Assembly (NCBI GenBank): GCA_022821965.1
Contig: JAJECN010000026.1
Span: 28,228-92,227, forward strand
Reading direction: 5' to 3'
Origin: Candidatus Poribacteria bacterium
GTDB taxonomy: Bacteria > Poribacteria > WGA-4E > WGA-3G
DNA length: 64,000 nt
Below are positions 38,136 through 47,406 of the stretch, piece by piece. The notes under the pieces were generated by a model. The model was not told the origin of the DNA, did not search any database, and saw nothing but the letters and a program-made list of their open reading frames with translations. Numbering within the stretch: position 1 is the first letter of the stretch; every line of letters begins with the position of its first letter. The translations under genes were made by a program, and so were the position numbers.

Positions 38136-38849
38136 GTGAGAGATAGATTAATCATCGCATTGGATACGGATGATGGTGAGGAGATTGACTGGCTATCTGG
38201 AACGCTTATGGATATAGTCCGTTGGTTTAAGATGGGCTTTCAGGCGTTCAGCGCGCTTGGGATGGAAGCTTTTCCATGGTTTGAACAAAATGGTCATAAA
38301 GTCTTTGTTGACTTGAAGTTTCACGACATCCCGAATACGGTTGCACGCGATGTTGGCATGATGACGAAACACGGCGCAAATATGATTAACATGCATGCCT
38401 CCGGTGGTTTTGAGATGATGCAAACCGCAAGAAACAGCGCGGATGATGCCGCATACAAAGCAAATATTCCGAAACCTATTCTGCTCGGTGTGACCATTCT
38501 GACGAGCATTGATGAGACCGGATTTCAGCAAAATTTCGGTTCAGCGCGGCAACTCACTGAACAAGTAATTTATCTTGCGCAGCAGGCAAAGGAAGCCGGA
38601 TTGGACGGGGTCGTCGCATCGCCGTTGGAGATTGAGCCAATTCGGAAAGCGTGTGGTGATAATTTTTTGATTGTGACACCGGGCATTCGTCCGAAATGGG
38701 CGGAAACTGGTGACCAGCGTCGTATCACCACGCCAGCGGAGGCGATTCGACGAGGCGCGGATTACATTGTCGTCGGCAGGCCTATTATTGAGGCTGGTGA
38801 CCCCTTAGAGGCTACCGAAATGATCCTTGATGAAATGAGAGAGGCTTAA
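38136..38849 (+). CDS. pyrF: Orotidine-5'-phosphate decarboxylase
   Basis: A 237-residue TIM barrel. RLIIALDTDD begins the barrel, FVDLKFHDIPNTVARD holds the catalytic Lys-Asp pair with the DLKFHDIPNTV signature, and TPGIRPKWAETGDQRR with VVGRPI forms the phosphate-binding end. It makes UMP from OMP. The GTG at 38136 is preferred: AAAGGA lies nine bases upstream and the family starts here; a longer ATG at 38097 adds 13 residues. The sulfatase gene follows after four bases. Confidence 0.93.
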   Translation: MRDRLIIALDTDDGEEIDWLSGTLMDIVRWFKMGFQAFSALGMEAFPWFEQNGHKVFVDLKFHDIPNTVARDVGMMTKHGANMINMHASGGFEMMQTARNSADDAAYKANIPKPILLGVTILTSIDETGFQQNFGSARQLTEQVIYLAQQAKEAGLDGVVASPLEIEPIRKACGDNFLIVTPGIRPKWAETGDQRRITTPAEAIRRGADYIVVGRPIIEAGDPLEATEMILDEMREA

Positions 38850-38853
38850 AAGT

Positions 38854-40290
38854 ATGAACATTGTCTGTATCTGTTTAGACACATTTCGCGCCGACATCAT
38901 CGGCGAAGGTAAGAAATATAGCCACGTGCAAACGCCTAACCTCGATGCACTTGCATCGGAGAGTGTCCGCTTCACACGCGCGTTTGGTGAAGGGCAACCC
39001 ACACTTCAGATACGGCGTGGCAACTTTACGGGGATGCGGAGTTTTCCGTGGAGATACAATTTTGATCGACGCGGGCATTGGCACCACGCACCCGGCTGGC
39101 ATAAGATTCCACCGGAGCAGGATACGATCGCCGAAGTGCTACTGGAGCGCGGTTACCTCACCGCCCTGATTGCCGATACCTATCACATGTTCAAGCCGAC
39201 GATGAATTTCTCGCGCGGGTTTGCACATTTCGATTTCATCCGCGGGCAAGAGTCAGATAATTGGCACAGCGGCGATCCGAGACTGATTGAAGAACAACTC
39301 CGAAAACATGTGCGTGAACCGATTAATTGGCAACGACACGCTGGACTCGTCAACTATCTATTGTCGCAACGCCACCGACAATCGGAAGATGACTATAGTT
39401 GTGCGCGCGTCTTCCGCGCTGCGTCTGACTGGCTTGAGGATAATCATACCGTCGGTCCGTTCTTCTTATGGGTGGATAGTTTTGACCCACATGAACCGTG
39501 GGATCCACCGAAATCTTACGCAGATATCTATTTTCCTGACTATTCCGGTAAGGATTTTATCACACTGGGCGGTGTGAATGAAGGCGACGGTCCTACAGAA
39601 GATGAATTGCGCCGCATTGAGGCTCTCTATCTCGGCGAAGTAACGTTTGTTGATAAGTGGGTTGGTGCGCTGCTTGATAAGATAGAGCAGCTGAACATCA
39701 AGGACGAAACCTTGGTTGTGCTGATGTCCGACCACGGCACACAACTCCGAGACCACGGGAGTTTCGGGAAAGGTGCGAACAAACTACATCCTTTCAATAC
39801 CCAACTCAATCTCATGATCCGACACCCTGAAGGACCGAACGATAAGGAGATTTTCGCTTTTGTGCAGAACCACGATCTGATGCCGACGTTGCTGAATCAG
39901 CTGAACATTCCGTGTGATTGGACGGACGGTGAGGATATGTGGCAGCTCGTTACGCAAGAGAAAGCGTTCCTCCGTGAACGGATTATCACCGGTTGGGCAG
40001 GCTTTGCAACGGGCAATGCACGTGGACGCGTCAGCGTCCGCGATGACCATTGGAATTTCTGTACTTCAGTCGGTTATAACGATGAGAAGGGTGATGAACT
40101 CTTTGACATCCGGAACGATCCAGAGGAGAAAGTGAACGTTGCGAGCGACCATCCGACAGTTGTTGCAGAACGAAGACGAGATGTGGAGGCGTTGATCGGA
40201 CAACCCTTGCCAGGGCATTTCATTGAAGTCTGTGATCCAGGACACGCGCCGATGACGCGGTGGCTTCAGAAGAAATTGGCTGAAATGTAG
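38854..40290 (+). CDS. Sulfatase-family hydrolase without the canonical formylglycine motif
   Basis: A 478-residue alkaline-phosphatase-superfamily protein. MNIVCICLDTFRADIIG gives the first metal Asp, TPNLDALASESVRF is typical, and MSDHGTQLRDHGSFGKG the later metal Asp/His. In sulfatases the nucleophile lies in C/S-x-P-x-R. Here the aligned segment reads P49-T50-L51-Q52-I53-R54, so Cys/Ser is replaced by Thr and the Pro is missing. Activity as a classical sulfatase is doubtful; a phosphodiesterase-like use or a Thr nucleophile is possible. There is no signal peptide. It starts four bases after pyrF and is convergent with WD40 genes. Confidence 0.78.
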   Translation: MNIVCICLDTFRADIIGEGKKYSHVQTPNLDALASESVRFTRAFGEGQPTLQIRRGNFTGMRSFPWRYNFDRRGHWHHAPGWHKIPPEQDTIAEVLLERGYLTALIADTYHMFKPTMNFSRGFAHFDFIRGQESDNWHSGDPRLIEEQLRKHVREPINWQRHAGLVNYLLSQRHRQSEDDYSCARVFRAASDWLEDNHTVGPFFLWVDSFDPHEPWDPPKSYADIYFPDYSGKDFITLGGVNEGDGPTEDELRRIEALYLGEVTFVDKWVGALLDKIEQLNIKDETLVVLMSDHGTQLRDHGSFGKGANKLHPFNTQLNLMIRHPEGPNDKEIFAFVQNHDLMPTLLNQLNIPCDWTDGEDMWQLVTQEKAFLRERIITGWAGFATGNARGRVSVRDDHWNFCTSVGYNDEKGDELFDIRNDPEEKVNVASDHPTVVAERRRDVEALIGQPLPGHFIEVCDPGHAPMTRWLQKKLAEM

Positions 40291-40377
40291 AAAAGCCAAT
40301 CTGATCGTTTGCCTTATCGTAAATGGCTGTTAGCTGCCGGTAAGAACACCTCTTTGCTGATAATTGACGACTGATGG

Positions 40378-42459
40378 CTATTTGAGTATCTCCCAATTCC
40401 AGAGAAGGGTTGTGGCATCATTACTTCCGCTCGCGAGTGTTTTTCCTTCTGGAGAAAATAGCAACACTCGTATAGGGTTTGTATGGGCTGCGTGTGTGGA
40501 TAAAAGTCGACCTGTGTTAGTTTCCCACAGTTGGAGGATTCCTTTTCCACTTCCACTGACAAGGATTTTTCCATCCGGCGAGAATAGCAGGGCACTCACT
40601 GTTGCGCGCGGCTTAAGAATGTTTGCGCTACCCTTAGTACCGTCTGCTGTATACCAGAAGCAAATTTCCCCACCCGCGCCGCCACTTACGAGTGTTCTAC
40701 CGTCTGGCGAGAATGCCAAGGCGGTAATCCGACTGCTATGTTCTATGCGTGTGAAATGTTCTGTGCCTGTGTGGGCATTCCACAAATGGATGTGCCCACC
40801 GTTACTTCCACCTGCGAGTGTTTGCCCATCTGGTGAGAATGCTAATGTGCGGACGTGAACTGGGTGTCCTTGGATAGTCAGTCGAGGATGCAGTGTATCG
40901 GCAAAACCGAAAAATTTCTTGAGACCAGAGGGTTGTCGCGCCGTGGCATCCCACAAATGGACGACATTATTCCGTCTGCCGCTGGCTATGATTGTGCTGT
41001 CCGGAGAGAAAGTGAATTCTGATCGGAAGGAGGATGCACCTGCTCCCTTTCGCTTCTTCTTTAATGGTTCTTTCAAGGTAGCACGTGCTCGCCTTGTGTT
41101 CACATCCCACAGTTGCATCATCTCTTTTTGCCAATATTCGTGTGCGACAATCGTTTTCCCATCAGGTGAGATTGCCGCGAACTCGTTATCTACATTCAGA
41201 AATCGAGTAGACAGTTGGTTTTTTGTGTTGACATCCCAATCTTCCAGTTGAACGCTGTTCCAATTGAGACGATACACGCTTGTAAGGGTGGAGTCCGTTT
41301 CAGAAAAGACAAACCCCAACGGATTTCCAAGGTGACCTGAGCAGACGAAGCGTTTATTCCCCGTGGTGGTATCCCAGGCGCGGATGTTTTTATCGAAGAG
41401 GCTTGCTGTGATAAGCATTTGTCCGTCCGATGAGAATGCTATTGTAGAGACTCGGCTTTTATGCGCTTTGAGCGTTAGTGTAGGTACATACGCGCTGAGG
41501 GCACTCAACCCTCCCTGTTTTTCGGTGGAAGCATTCCACAACTGAATTCTTCCATCACTACGACCGCTTGCCAAAAGTTTTCCATTTGGTGAAAATGCTA
41601 ACGCGTGGAAACTACCCGTAGGTACTTTAAGCGTCGCGCTGAGATTACCAGTATCCATATTCCACAACCGAATTCTCTGACGTTCATCTCCACTTGCCAA
41701 TGTTTTGCTATCCGGTGAAAATGCCAAAGTCCGAATCCATCGTGTATGTCCTTCCAAGACGAACAGCAAATTTCCAGTGTTCGCATCCCACACTCGAATT
41801 CGGTGACTTTCGTCCGCTTCCCACATCGCTGTTGCAAGGAGCATAGCATTTGGCGAGAGTGCCATGGTTGTCCCGTGGCCAAATCCGGAATCTGATTTTA
41901 TATCGGTAACAATCGTTTGGCGTGTTTCGCTACCGAACTCCCACAAGTGGATATTTCCGGGTTGTTTGTTGGCAAGTTTAATCCTATCGGTGGAGACAGC
42001 GGAAACCGCGTCTGTAATTTTTCGAGGACCTCGGAACGTTGAGAGAAGTTTGGTTGTGGATATATCCCAGATTTGTACTTCCCCTTCAGAGTCGGCACTG
42101 ATAAGTTTTCTGCCGTCTGAAGAGAAGGCTATCGTTCTGATGTCTCTCGGTTTTTCATTGAGACGTGCGATTTCTGAGCCGGTATGCGCATCGTATAGCC
42201 AGATACCGATGCTCGTTGCCACGATGAATTGCGTGCTGTTCGGTGCAGATTTTATGTCCCTAATATGCCCCTTACCGAGGCGTAGTTTAGCACCTGCTGG
42301 TAGGTGCCATTGGGTATAGGCGGGAGCCGCTACTTGTGTTTGGAACTCCGTTGGAGTTTCCTCTAATTTCGGTGAAGTTATCCAACGGAGTAGCAAACTG
42401 AGCAATAGGACACTACAGATGAACAGTAATGGTATAAGGAGAAAACGTGCGTTTTTCAT
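40378..42459 (-). CDS. Membrane-anchored WD40-repeat protein, 693 aa
   Basis: An N-terminal membrane segment (FLLIPLLFICSVLLLSLLLR) precedes WHLPAGAKLRLGKGHI, then about a dozen WD40 blades of the form LAFSPDGKTLASG...RLWDxxTG. Two propellers would fit the length. Such proteins form rigid binding platforms, here probably in the periplasm. Second of two co-directed WD40 genes, 48 bp after the other. The LPxGAKxRLGKG segment is shared with the genes at 42508 and 57723. Confidence 0.88.
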   Translation of the reverse strand: MKNARFLLIPLLFICSVLLLSLLLRWITSPKLEETPTEFQTQVAAPAYTQWHLPAGAKLRLGKGHIRDIKSAPNSTQFIVATSIGIWLYDAHTGSEIARLNEKPRDIRTIAFSSDGRKLISADSEGEVQIWDISTTKLLSTFRGPRKITDAVSAVSTDRIKLANKQPGNIHLWEFGSETRQTIVTDIKSDSGFGHGTTMALSPNAMLLATAMWEADESHRIRVWDANTGNLLFVLEGHTRWIRTLAFSPDSKTLASGDERQRIRLWNMDTGNLSATLKVPTGSFHALAFSPNGKLLASGRSDGRIQLWNASTEKQGGLSALSAYVPTLTLKAHKSRVSTIAFSSDGQMLITASLFDKNIRAWDTTTGNKRFVCSGHLGNPLGFVFSETDSTLTSVYRLNWNSVQLEDWDVNTKNQLSTRFLNVDNEFAAISPDGKTIVAHEYWQKEMMQLWDVNTRRARATLKEPLKKKRKGAGASSFRSEFTFSPDSTIIASGRRNNVVHLWDATARQPSGLKKFFGFADTLHPRLTIQGHPVHVRTLAFSPDGQTLAGGSNGGHIHLWNAHTGTEHFTRIEHSSRITALAFSPDGRTLVSGGAGGEICFWYTADGTKGSANILKPRATVSALLFSPDGKILVSGSGKGILQLWETNTGRLLSTHAAHTNPIRVLLFSPEGKTLASGSNDATTLLWNWEILK

Positions 42460-42507
42460 CAGTTTTGCTCTTAAGTTTTTTGTTCGTTTTAAAGCCGGTT
42501 GTTTCTA

Positions 42508-44487
42508 CTATTTCATATCCCAGAGGAGAATTGTGCCATCGGCACTTCCGCTTGCGAGGGTTTTGCCATCTGGAGAGAACATCAGCACATGAATAGATCC
42601 TTGATGTCCTGTGAAGATGGTTTGTATCTTGTGATTGGGGTCTAATGTCCACACCTGAATAGATCCTTCCCCACTCCCAATTGCAAGTGTCTTTCCATCT
42701 GGAGAGAAGGCTAACGCAAGCACATTTTCCCGAACACCGATGGTGCCCATCGGATCGCCAATGTGGGCGTTCCATAGGTGAATCTCGCTTCCACCTCCGC
42801 TTGCGAGCACCTTGCTATCTGCGGAGAAGGCTAACGCACTGATAGGCTTCGTGTTGCCCGTGATGAGATTCAATAGGTTTTTGCCCGTTTCGACATCCCA
42901 TAAAACGATGGTTCCATCTTCACCACCGCTCGCGAAGACCTTGCTGTTTGGCGAGAATGTGTATTCACTCACAGTCCCTGTGTGCCCCTCAAGTGTGAAT
43001 AACTCGGCACCGGTGTCTGTCTTCCAAATCCGGACCTTGTTGCCTAAAACTCCTATTCTACCCCTACCCGCAAGCATCGTACCGTCTGGTGAAAATACGA
43101 GGGGCCAGTAACCAGCCATCCGCTCTGTCCCCCTCAAAGTAGACAAGCGAGCTTTTGTCGTGGAATCCCACACCTGAATTCCGTGGCGCAAGGCACGTCC
43201 CGCAAGTTTTTTGAAGTCCGCGGAGAACATGAGTTCGATAGCGTCTTGGGGCGGTGTAAGGATAGCCTCTTGTGTGAAAGTTTCTACGCTCCAGACGCGC
43301 ACCCTCCCTTCAAGGGCATTATCACTGACAAGATGTTTACTGTCTGCGGAAAAGCCGAGGGCACTTACCCAATTCGTGTACGCACCAAGAGAGAAGGATA
43401 GTTGGTAGCGTCCGGTGTCAACATCCCATAGATGGAGGCTGCCGTCACCACTCACACTGATCAGTTGGCTGCCATCTTTAGAAAATTTCACGCTATAAAC
43501 GTCATCCCGTTTCTTTGGCAGAATTCTCTGTTCAAGCAGTTTGAGCATTTGGTTTGCTGCAACTAATGGGTTAATGGCATCCTCAGGAGCGGGAAGTTTC
43601 TTCTGTTCGGTACTGGTGTTGACATCCCAGAGCCGCATTGTTTTATCGCCACTCGTGGTGATAAGTGTACTGCTATCTGGTGCAAACGCCATATCACGAA
43701 TTTTGCCGGTGTGTCCTTTGAGACCCATTCGGAGTGTACCGGTATCGACATCCCACAAATGCACCGTGTGATCCCATCCCCCGCCTGTTGCGAGTGTTTT
43801 ACCGTCTGGTGAAAATGCGAGTAGGCTGATGGATCCCAGATCTTTACTGTCTGCGTGTAGCAACTCACCTGTGTTGGCATCCCATAGGCGGAGGGTTGAT
43901 CCCGCACTCGCAAGAATCTGACCGTCGGGTGAGAACGCGACCGCGTTTACTGCACTCGGGTGCCCCGTTAGGCTTTTGATATATTTGCCGGTGTTGACCT
44001 CCCATAGATGCACCGTCCAATCTCCACCTGCGGTGGCAATTTTTGTACCCTCCGGTGAAAGTGCGAGTGCGTTAATTGAATCCGGATGTTCATCGAGCAT
44101 CGCAAACGCGTTGCCTGTGAAGGTGTCCCAGACGTAAATACTGTTTCCATGAGCAGTCGCGATAATTGATGCGTCAGTTGAGAAGGTCAGTGTCTCTGGT
44201 GGTGTTTTGATAAAGAAACCATCTTTTTTCTCAGCTTGTTTCTCTGTGAACAGTGAAACGACTTCGCCGGTTTGGGCATCATAAATCCAGATGCCGACAG
44301 TTGTTGAGGCGACGACTCGGGTACTGTCGGGGGACAGTTTGATGTTAATCAATTTACCTCTGCCGAGACGCGCTTTCGCCCCATCCGGTAGGTGCCACTG
44401 TGCTGCGAAGTCTTGTGCGAGACTGTCTAATAGGAGTAAGTCGGCAAGTAAAACGCATACGATATAGAGAAGGTGAGTCTTTTTCAT
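42508..44487 (-). CDS. Secreted WD40-repeat protein, 659 aa
   Basis: A signal peptide (LLYIVCVLLADLLLLDSLA) is followed by WHLPDGAKARLGRGKLINIK and about eleven WD40 blades; the last is LASGSADGTILLWDMK. Degenerate blades occur around residues 280-330, where a linker (PLVAANQMLKLLEQRIL) separates two propellers. SD AAGGAGC precedes the ATG. First gene of a two-gene WD40 pair. Likely a periplasmic or surface scaffold; no enzyme domain is seen. Confidence 0.88.
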   Translation of the reverse strand: MKKTHLLYIVCVLLADLLLLDSLAQDFAAQWHLPDGAKARLGRGKLINIKLSPDSTRVVASTTVGIWIYDAQTGEVVSLFTEKQAEKKDGFFIKTPPETLTFSTDASIIATAHGNSIYVWDTFTGNAFAMLDEHPDSINALALSPEGTKIATAGGDWTVHLWEVNTGKYIKSLTGHPSAVNAVAFSPDGQILASAGSTLRLWDANTGELLHADSKDLGSISLLAFSPDGKTLATGGGWDHTVHLWDVDTGTLRMGLKGHTGKIRDMAFAPDSSTLITTSGDKTMRLWDVNTSTEQKKLPAPEDAINPLVAANQMLKLLEQRILPKKRDDVYSVKFSKDGSQLISVSGDGSLHLWDVDTGRYQLSFSLGAYTNWVSALGFSADSKHLVSDNALEGRVRVWSVETFTQEAILTPPQDAIELMFSADFKKLAGRALRHGIQVWDSTTKARLSTLRGTERMAGYWPLVFSPDGTMLAGRGRIGVLGNKVRIWKTDTGAELFTLEGHTGTVSEYTFSPNSKVFASGGEDGTIVLWDVETGKNLLNLITGNTKPISALAFSADSKVLASGGGSEIHLWNAHIGDPMGTIGVRENVLALAFSPDGKTLAIGSGEGSIQVWTLDPNHKIQTIFTGHQGSIHVLMFSPDGKTLASGSADGTILLWDMK

Positions 44488-44769
44488 GAACCTAAGCTCC
44501 TTTTGGGAAATGGTTTTATTGTTGAAATATCTATACCGTATTTGTCAGCAAATTCCGTGCCGATTTGAGCGATACCGTATTGATGGATCTCTACGTAAAA
44601 TCCCCAGAAAGTACTGCACAAAATGGGGCAAGTCTCGTGCAGGGTTGCACGAAATCGGGCAGAGTTGATACATCGTGCGTATTTAAGTTTATCACGAAAA
44701 ACCTCTGGAATCAAGCGCAGAGGCGTTGTTTCAGCGATTGCAGAGAAATATTGGACCCCCAGGTCCGGT

Positions 44770-44822
44770 AGGTGCGGTGTTTTTGCCGAGGTGTTTCTTC
44801 AATTTCCCTCCTAACCGCACCT
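44770..44822. repeat. AGGTGCGGT/ACCGCACCT inverted repeat
   Basis: Perfect 9-bp arms at 44770-44778 and 44814-44822. The arm sequence is the same as in the element at 26431-26540, but the enclosed sequence differs. Confidence 0.55.
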
Positions 44823-44865
44823 GATCTTTAAAAAAAGGGTACCCAACCAGATAATGTATTAAAAC

Positions 44866-44981
44866 TATGGTGAATTATGAAGATAAGTTTACATTTCAAT
44901 AGAAGCGAGACCTGCCCCCCGCTGGCGAGGATTGTATCCTCGCCCTCTTTTGGTGTGTACATAATTATATATTTCACTATA
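44866..44981. mobile_element. Hairpin MITE-like repeat, copy A
   Basis: A 116-bp sequence that recurs at 59894-60010. The ends TATGGTGAA and TTCACTATA are near inverted repeats, and the centre is a perfect 9-bp hairpin GGCGAGGAT-TGT-ATCCTCGCC (44924-44944). No coding capacity. It behaves like a small non-autonomous mobile element. Confidence 0.7.
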
Positions 44982-45009
44982 AATGACCCAGCCAATAAAA
45001 TAAAAAGAC

Positions 45010-45038
45010 TTGATTTTGATTTTCGTTTTCAGTATAAT
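45010..45038 (+). promoter_or_regulatory. Sigma70-type promoter for the ferredoxin reductase
   Basis: TTGATT and TATAAT with a 17-bp spacer, 29 bp after repeat copy A and about 120 bp before the preferred start at 45158. Confidence 0.65.
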
Positions 45039-45157
45039 ATGTGAGGAAGTCATCAAAATTCCATCATTTTTTGTTCGGTGTAGTTTGCTACGTCGGGGTT
45101 CCTACTTGTTACTGGGAACGGACTGAACTTGTTATAGAAAATTTGAAGGGAAAAATT

Positions 45158-45931
45158 ATGCAAAGAAGACGCTCCAGAGCGCAATATTGTAAAGGTGAAC
45201 TAATTGAACGCGAAGACTTTTCTGAAGATTTAGCCGCGTTTAAATTCCGTGTTGATAAGCAGCTGCCATTTATACCCGGTCAATACGCCACGATAGGTTT
45301 TCAAGTTGACGAAAAGATTGTCCAACGTCCCTATTCAATAGTCTCTTCACCACACGAACCGTTTATGGAGGTTTTCGTGGAATTGGTACCGGAAGGGGCA
45401 ACCACACCGTTGTTCTGGGAACTGAAATTGGGAGACAGCGTGTTTATCCGAGATCGCCTCGTCGGGAAATTCGTGATGGACACGGAGAGCGGAATGACAC
45501 ACCATGTTATGGCAGGCACTGTAACCGGAGCTGCGCCGTATATTAGCATTGCGCGAACACAGAAAATTGAGCAGGAACAGGGCAAAGCCAGTCCGCATCA
45601 GATCCTTGCGATTGTCGGGGCGAGTCGTTCGTGGGAACTCGGGTATTACATGGACGAACTCAACGAACTCGCAGCGCAGGAAGAGTGGTTCACCTTTGTT
45701 CCGACAGTGAGTCGACCGTGGGAAGATCCGGAGTGGCAAGGCGAGAGCGGACGTGCTGAAGATGTAATTCGGAAGTACGGCGACCAACTCGGCTATGATC
45801 ACACCAATGCTGTTGTCTATGCGTGTGGGCATCCGCAGATGATTGAGAATGCGAAGGCGATCTGGGCGCGTGCGCGTTACCCTGAAGAGCGGATTAAAGA
45901 GGAAAAATTCTTTGTAATTAAGGAAGAATAG
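45158..45931 (+). CDS. Ferredoxin-NADP+ reductase family protein
   Basis: A 257-residue flavoprotein from the ATG with AAGGG seven bases upstream; a longer frame to 45041 overlaps the promoter region. The FAD-binding barrel has PGQYATIGFQ and RPYSIVSSP, with the R-x-Y-S flavin motif. The NAD(P) domain has MAGTVTGAAPYISIARTQ (usual GTGxxP, here TGAAP) and VYACGHPQMIENAKAIW. It resembles Fpr-type reductases that supply electrons between NADPH and ferredoxin or flavodoxin. A perfect terminator follows. Confidence 0.85.
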   Translation: MQRRRSRAQYCKGELIEREDFSEDLAAFKFRVDKQLPFIPGQYATIGFQVDEKIVQRPYSIVSSPHEPFMEVFVELVPEGATTPLFWELKLGDSVFIRDRLVGKFVMDTESGMTHHVMAGTVTGAAPYISIARTQKIEQEQGKASPHQILAIVGASRSWELGYYMDELNELAAQEEWFTFVPTVSRPWEDPEWQGESGRAEDVIRKYGDQLGYDHTNAVVYACGHPQMIENAKAIWARARYPEERIKEEKFFVIKEE

Positions 45932-45984
45932 TGGATGGATAATCCACGCTTACGGAGCGAATTTTACACGGTTTTAGCTGGACT

Positions 45985-46015
45985 GGGCGCGCTTTGTAAG
46001 CGCGCCCGTTTTTGT
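45985..46015. terminator. Strong bidirectional terminator
   Basis: A perfect 10-bp stem, GGGCGCGCTT (45985-45994) and AAGCGCGCCC (45998-46007), loop TGT, then GTTTTTG. It separates the convergent reductase and DUF4159 genes. Confidence 0.85.
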
Positions 46016-46017
46016 TA

Positions 46018-47406
46018 TTATTTTTGCGCTGCTGCTCTCTGCCGCATTTGATAAATAAACATATTGGTCATGAACCGATAGACATCCGAAGAGCGTCTTG
46101 ATGCGAGTGGTGCGCGGCTATCGACCTCAGCGGTTTCCATGCTACATAAGTAATCGAGCGGGCAAAATACGACTGCCAAACGAGGCTTACCTAACCGTCC
46201 TGGTACTGAGATCCCTTTAATATGTCGCCATTTTTCGTTCCCACCCTTGTAACCGGTGCCCCAGAACGTTGAGCCACCGACAGGCGTTTTTTTCAGTTTG
46301 AAATAGCACTGAAAAATCTCATGTCGTATATCATCCAGCGTTTTCATCGGATATTCAGGGAACACCGTGCGTAACTCGTTTTCTACGAGCGTCGCAAACG
46401 ATTTCTCATTACCACCATCACCACAGTAGTCGAAAAATAGCATGCCGTTGTAATCGAGAATGTATTTCCGAAGGGCTGCGCGCTCTTCACTGCTGAAACC
46501 CGATGCCTGTGAATTGCGGTCGGCTAACCGTTGGTAGGATACAGACATCGCCTGGTCGTGCCCTGTCATTATCATTAGGGGTGCGTTCATGATGTCCTCA
46601 TCTGTTAGTGATAATGAACCACCAGCGTATTTCATATCAGCGGTGATTGATGGCGTGTGATCGCGCAACCATTTTATTAGGGATGGGATCGCTGTCGGGT
46701 CTTGCCACCAATCGCTCATTTGATGCTTTAGACGGATTAGCCGAATATGTCCCCGTACGATGCCGTCCTCTTCATCAATAATGCTGCCGAGTTGATCGCC
46801 GATTTCGTCTTCGTAAGTACCAACAAGGTCCGAGATTCCTTCACCGAAGGCATCTTGTCCTGTACCGCCTGATTGCGTTAAATTTCCAAGACCTTTCCCC
46901 GAACCTCCGCCTCCCGTGCCTTTACCGGGGGTGTTTCCGTAGCCAGAGCCTCTTCCATCCTGAGCATAACCTCGTCCGTCCTTAATTTCGCCACTTCCTC
47001 TTTCTATTGTTGCTGAATTCGCTTTAGTGTCTGCAAGGATGGACTCCGGTGAAGGCGCGAGTTTTACCACTGTCGAAAGCAGTGGTGCTTCTAACTTCGG
47101 CTTTTCGTTGACTTTCGGAATTGAGGACATTAATGACGGTAGACGCTTCGCTGCTGGGTTTTGAATGGATGCCGCGGCGGCAGCAGCGCTCTGATCGACC
47201 TTTCGGATTATCTTTTTTGGCTTATGTATCCGCTGCGGTGGCGGAACAAAATCCACAGCAATCGTATCTTCTATCTGTTCTACCAACGGTTTCAATAACC
47301 ATATCGCTGTGAAAATAATTGCGATTGCATGTGCTACCAAAGAGAATATCAGTGCCCTGTTTCTACGTTGTTTGGCGTAGTATTTTTCAATCATACGTGT
47401 ATTCAT
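46018..47406 (-). CDS. TonB-like N-terminus with C-terminal DUF4159 domain
   Basis: A 462-residue protein. Residues about 19-41 (LIFSLVAHAIAIIFTAIWLL) form a membrane anchor, followed by VDFVPPPQRIHKPKKIIRK, a Pro/Lys-rich linker as in TonB, then a Gly-rich stretch (about 140-180). The C-terminal part has PLMIMTGHD, AALRKYILDYNGMLFFDYC, ENELRTVFPEYPM and DDIRHEIFQCYF, the marks of DUF4159, often found with von Willebrand-type proteins near BatA-like operons. Function unknown; the periplasmic domain is expected. AAAGGA precedes the ATG. Confidence 0.75.
   Translation of the reverse strand: MNTRMIEKYYAKQRRNRALIFSLVAHAIAIIFTAIWLLKPLVEQIEDTIAVDFVPPPQRIHKPKKIIRKVDQSAAAAAASIQNPAAKRLPSLMSSIPKVNEKPKLEAPLLSTVVKLAPSPESILADTKANSATIERGSGEIKDGRGYAQDGRGSGYGNTPGKGTGGGGSGKGLGNLTQSGGTGQDAFGEGISDLVGTYEDEIGDQLGSIIDEEDGIVRGHIRLIRLKHQMSDWWQDPTAIPSLIKWLRDHTPSITADMKYAGGSLSLTDEDIMNAPLMIMTGHDQAMSVSYQRLADRNSQASGFSSEERAALRKYILDYNGMLFFDYCGDGGNEKSFATLVENELRTVFPEYPMKTLDDIRHEIFQCYFKLKKTPVGGSTFWGTGYKGGNEKWRHIKGISVPGRLGKPRLAVVFCPLDYLCSMETAEVDSRAPLASRRSSDVYRFMTNMFIYQMRQRAAAQK

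Larger units (their letters stand above)
44488..45157. other. Intergenic region with two repeat elements and promoter
   Basis: About 670 bp between divergent genes. It holds the GGTGCGGT inverted repeat, the first copy of the hairpin element and the promoter of the reductase gene. Short frames in it have no ribosome sites. Confidence 0.55.
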
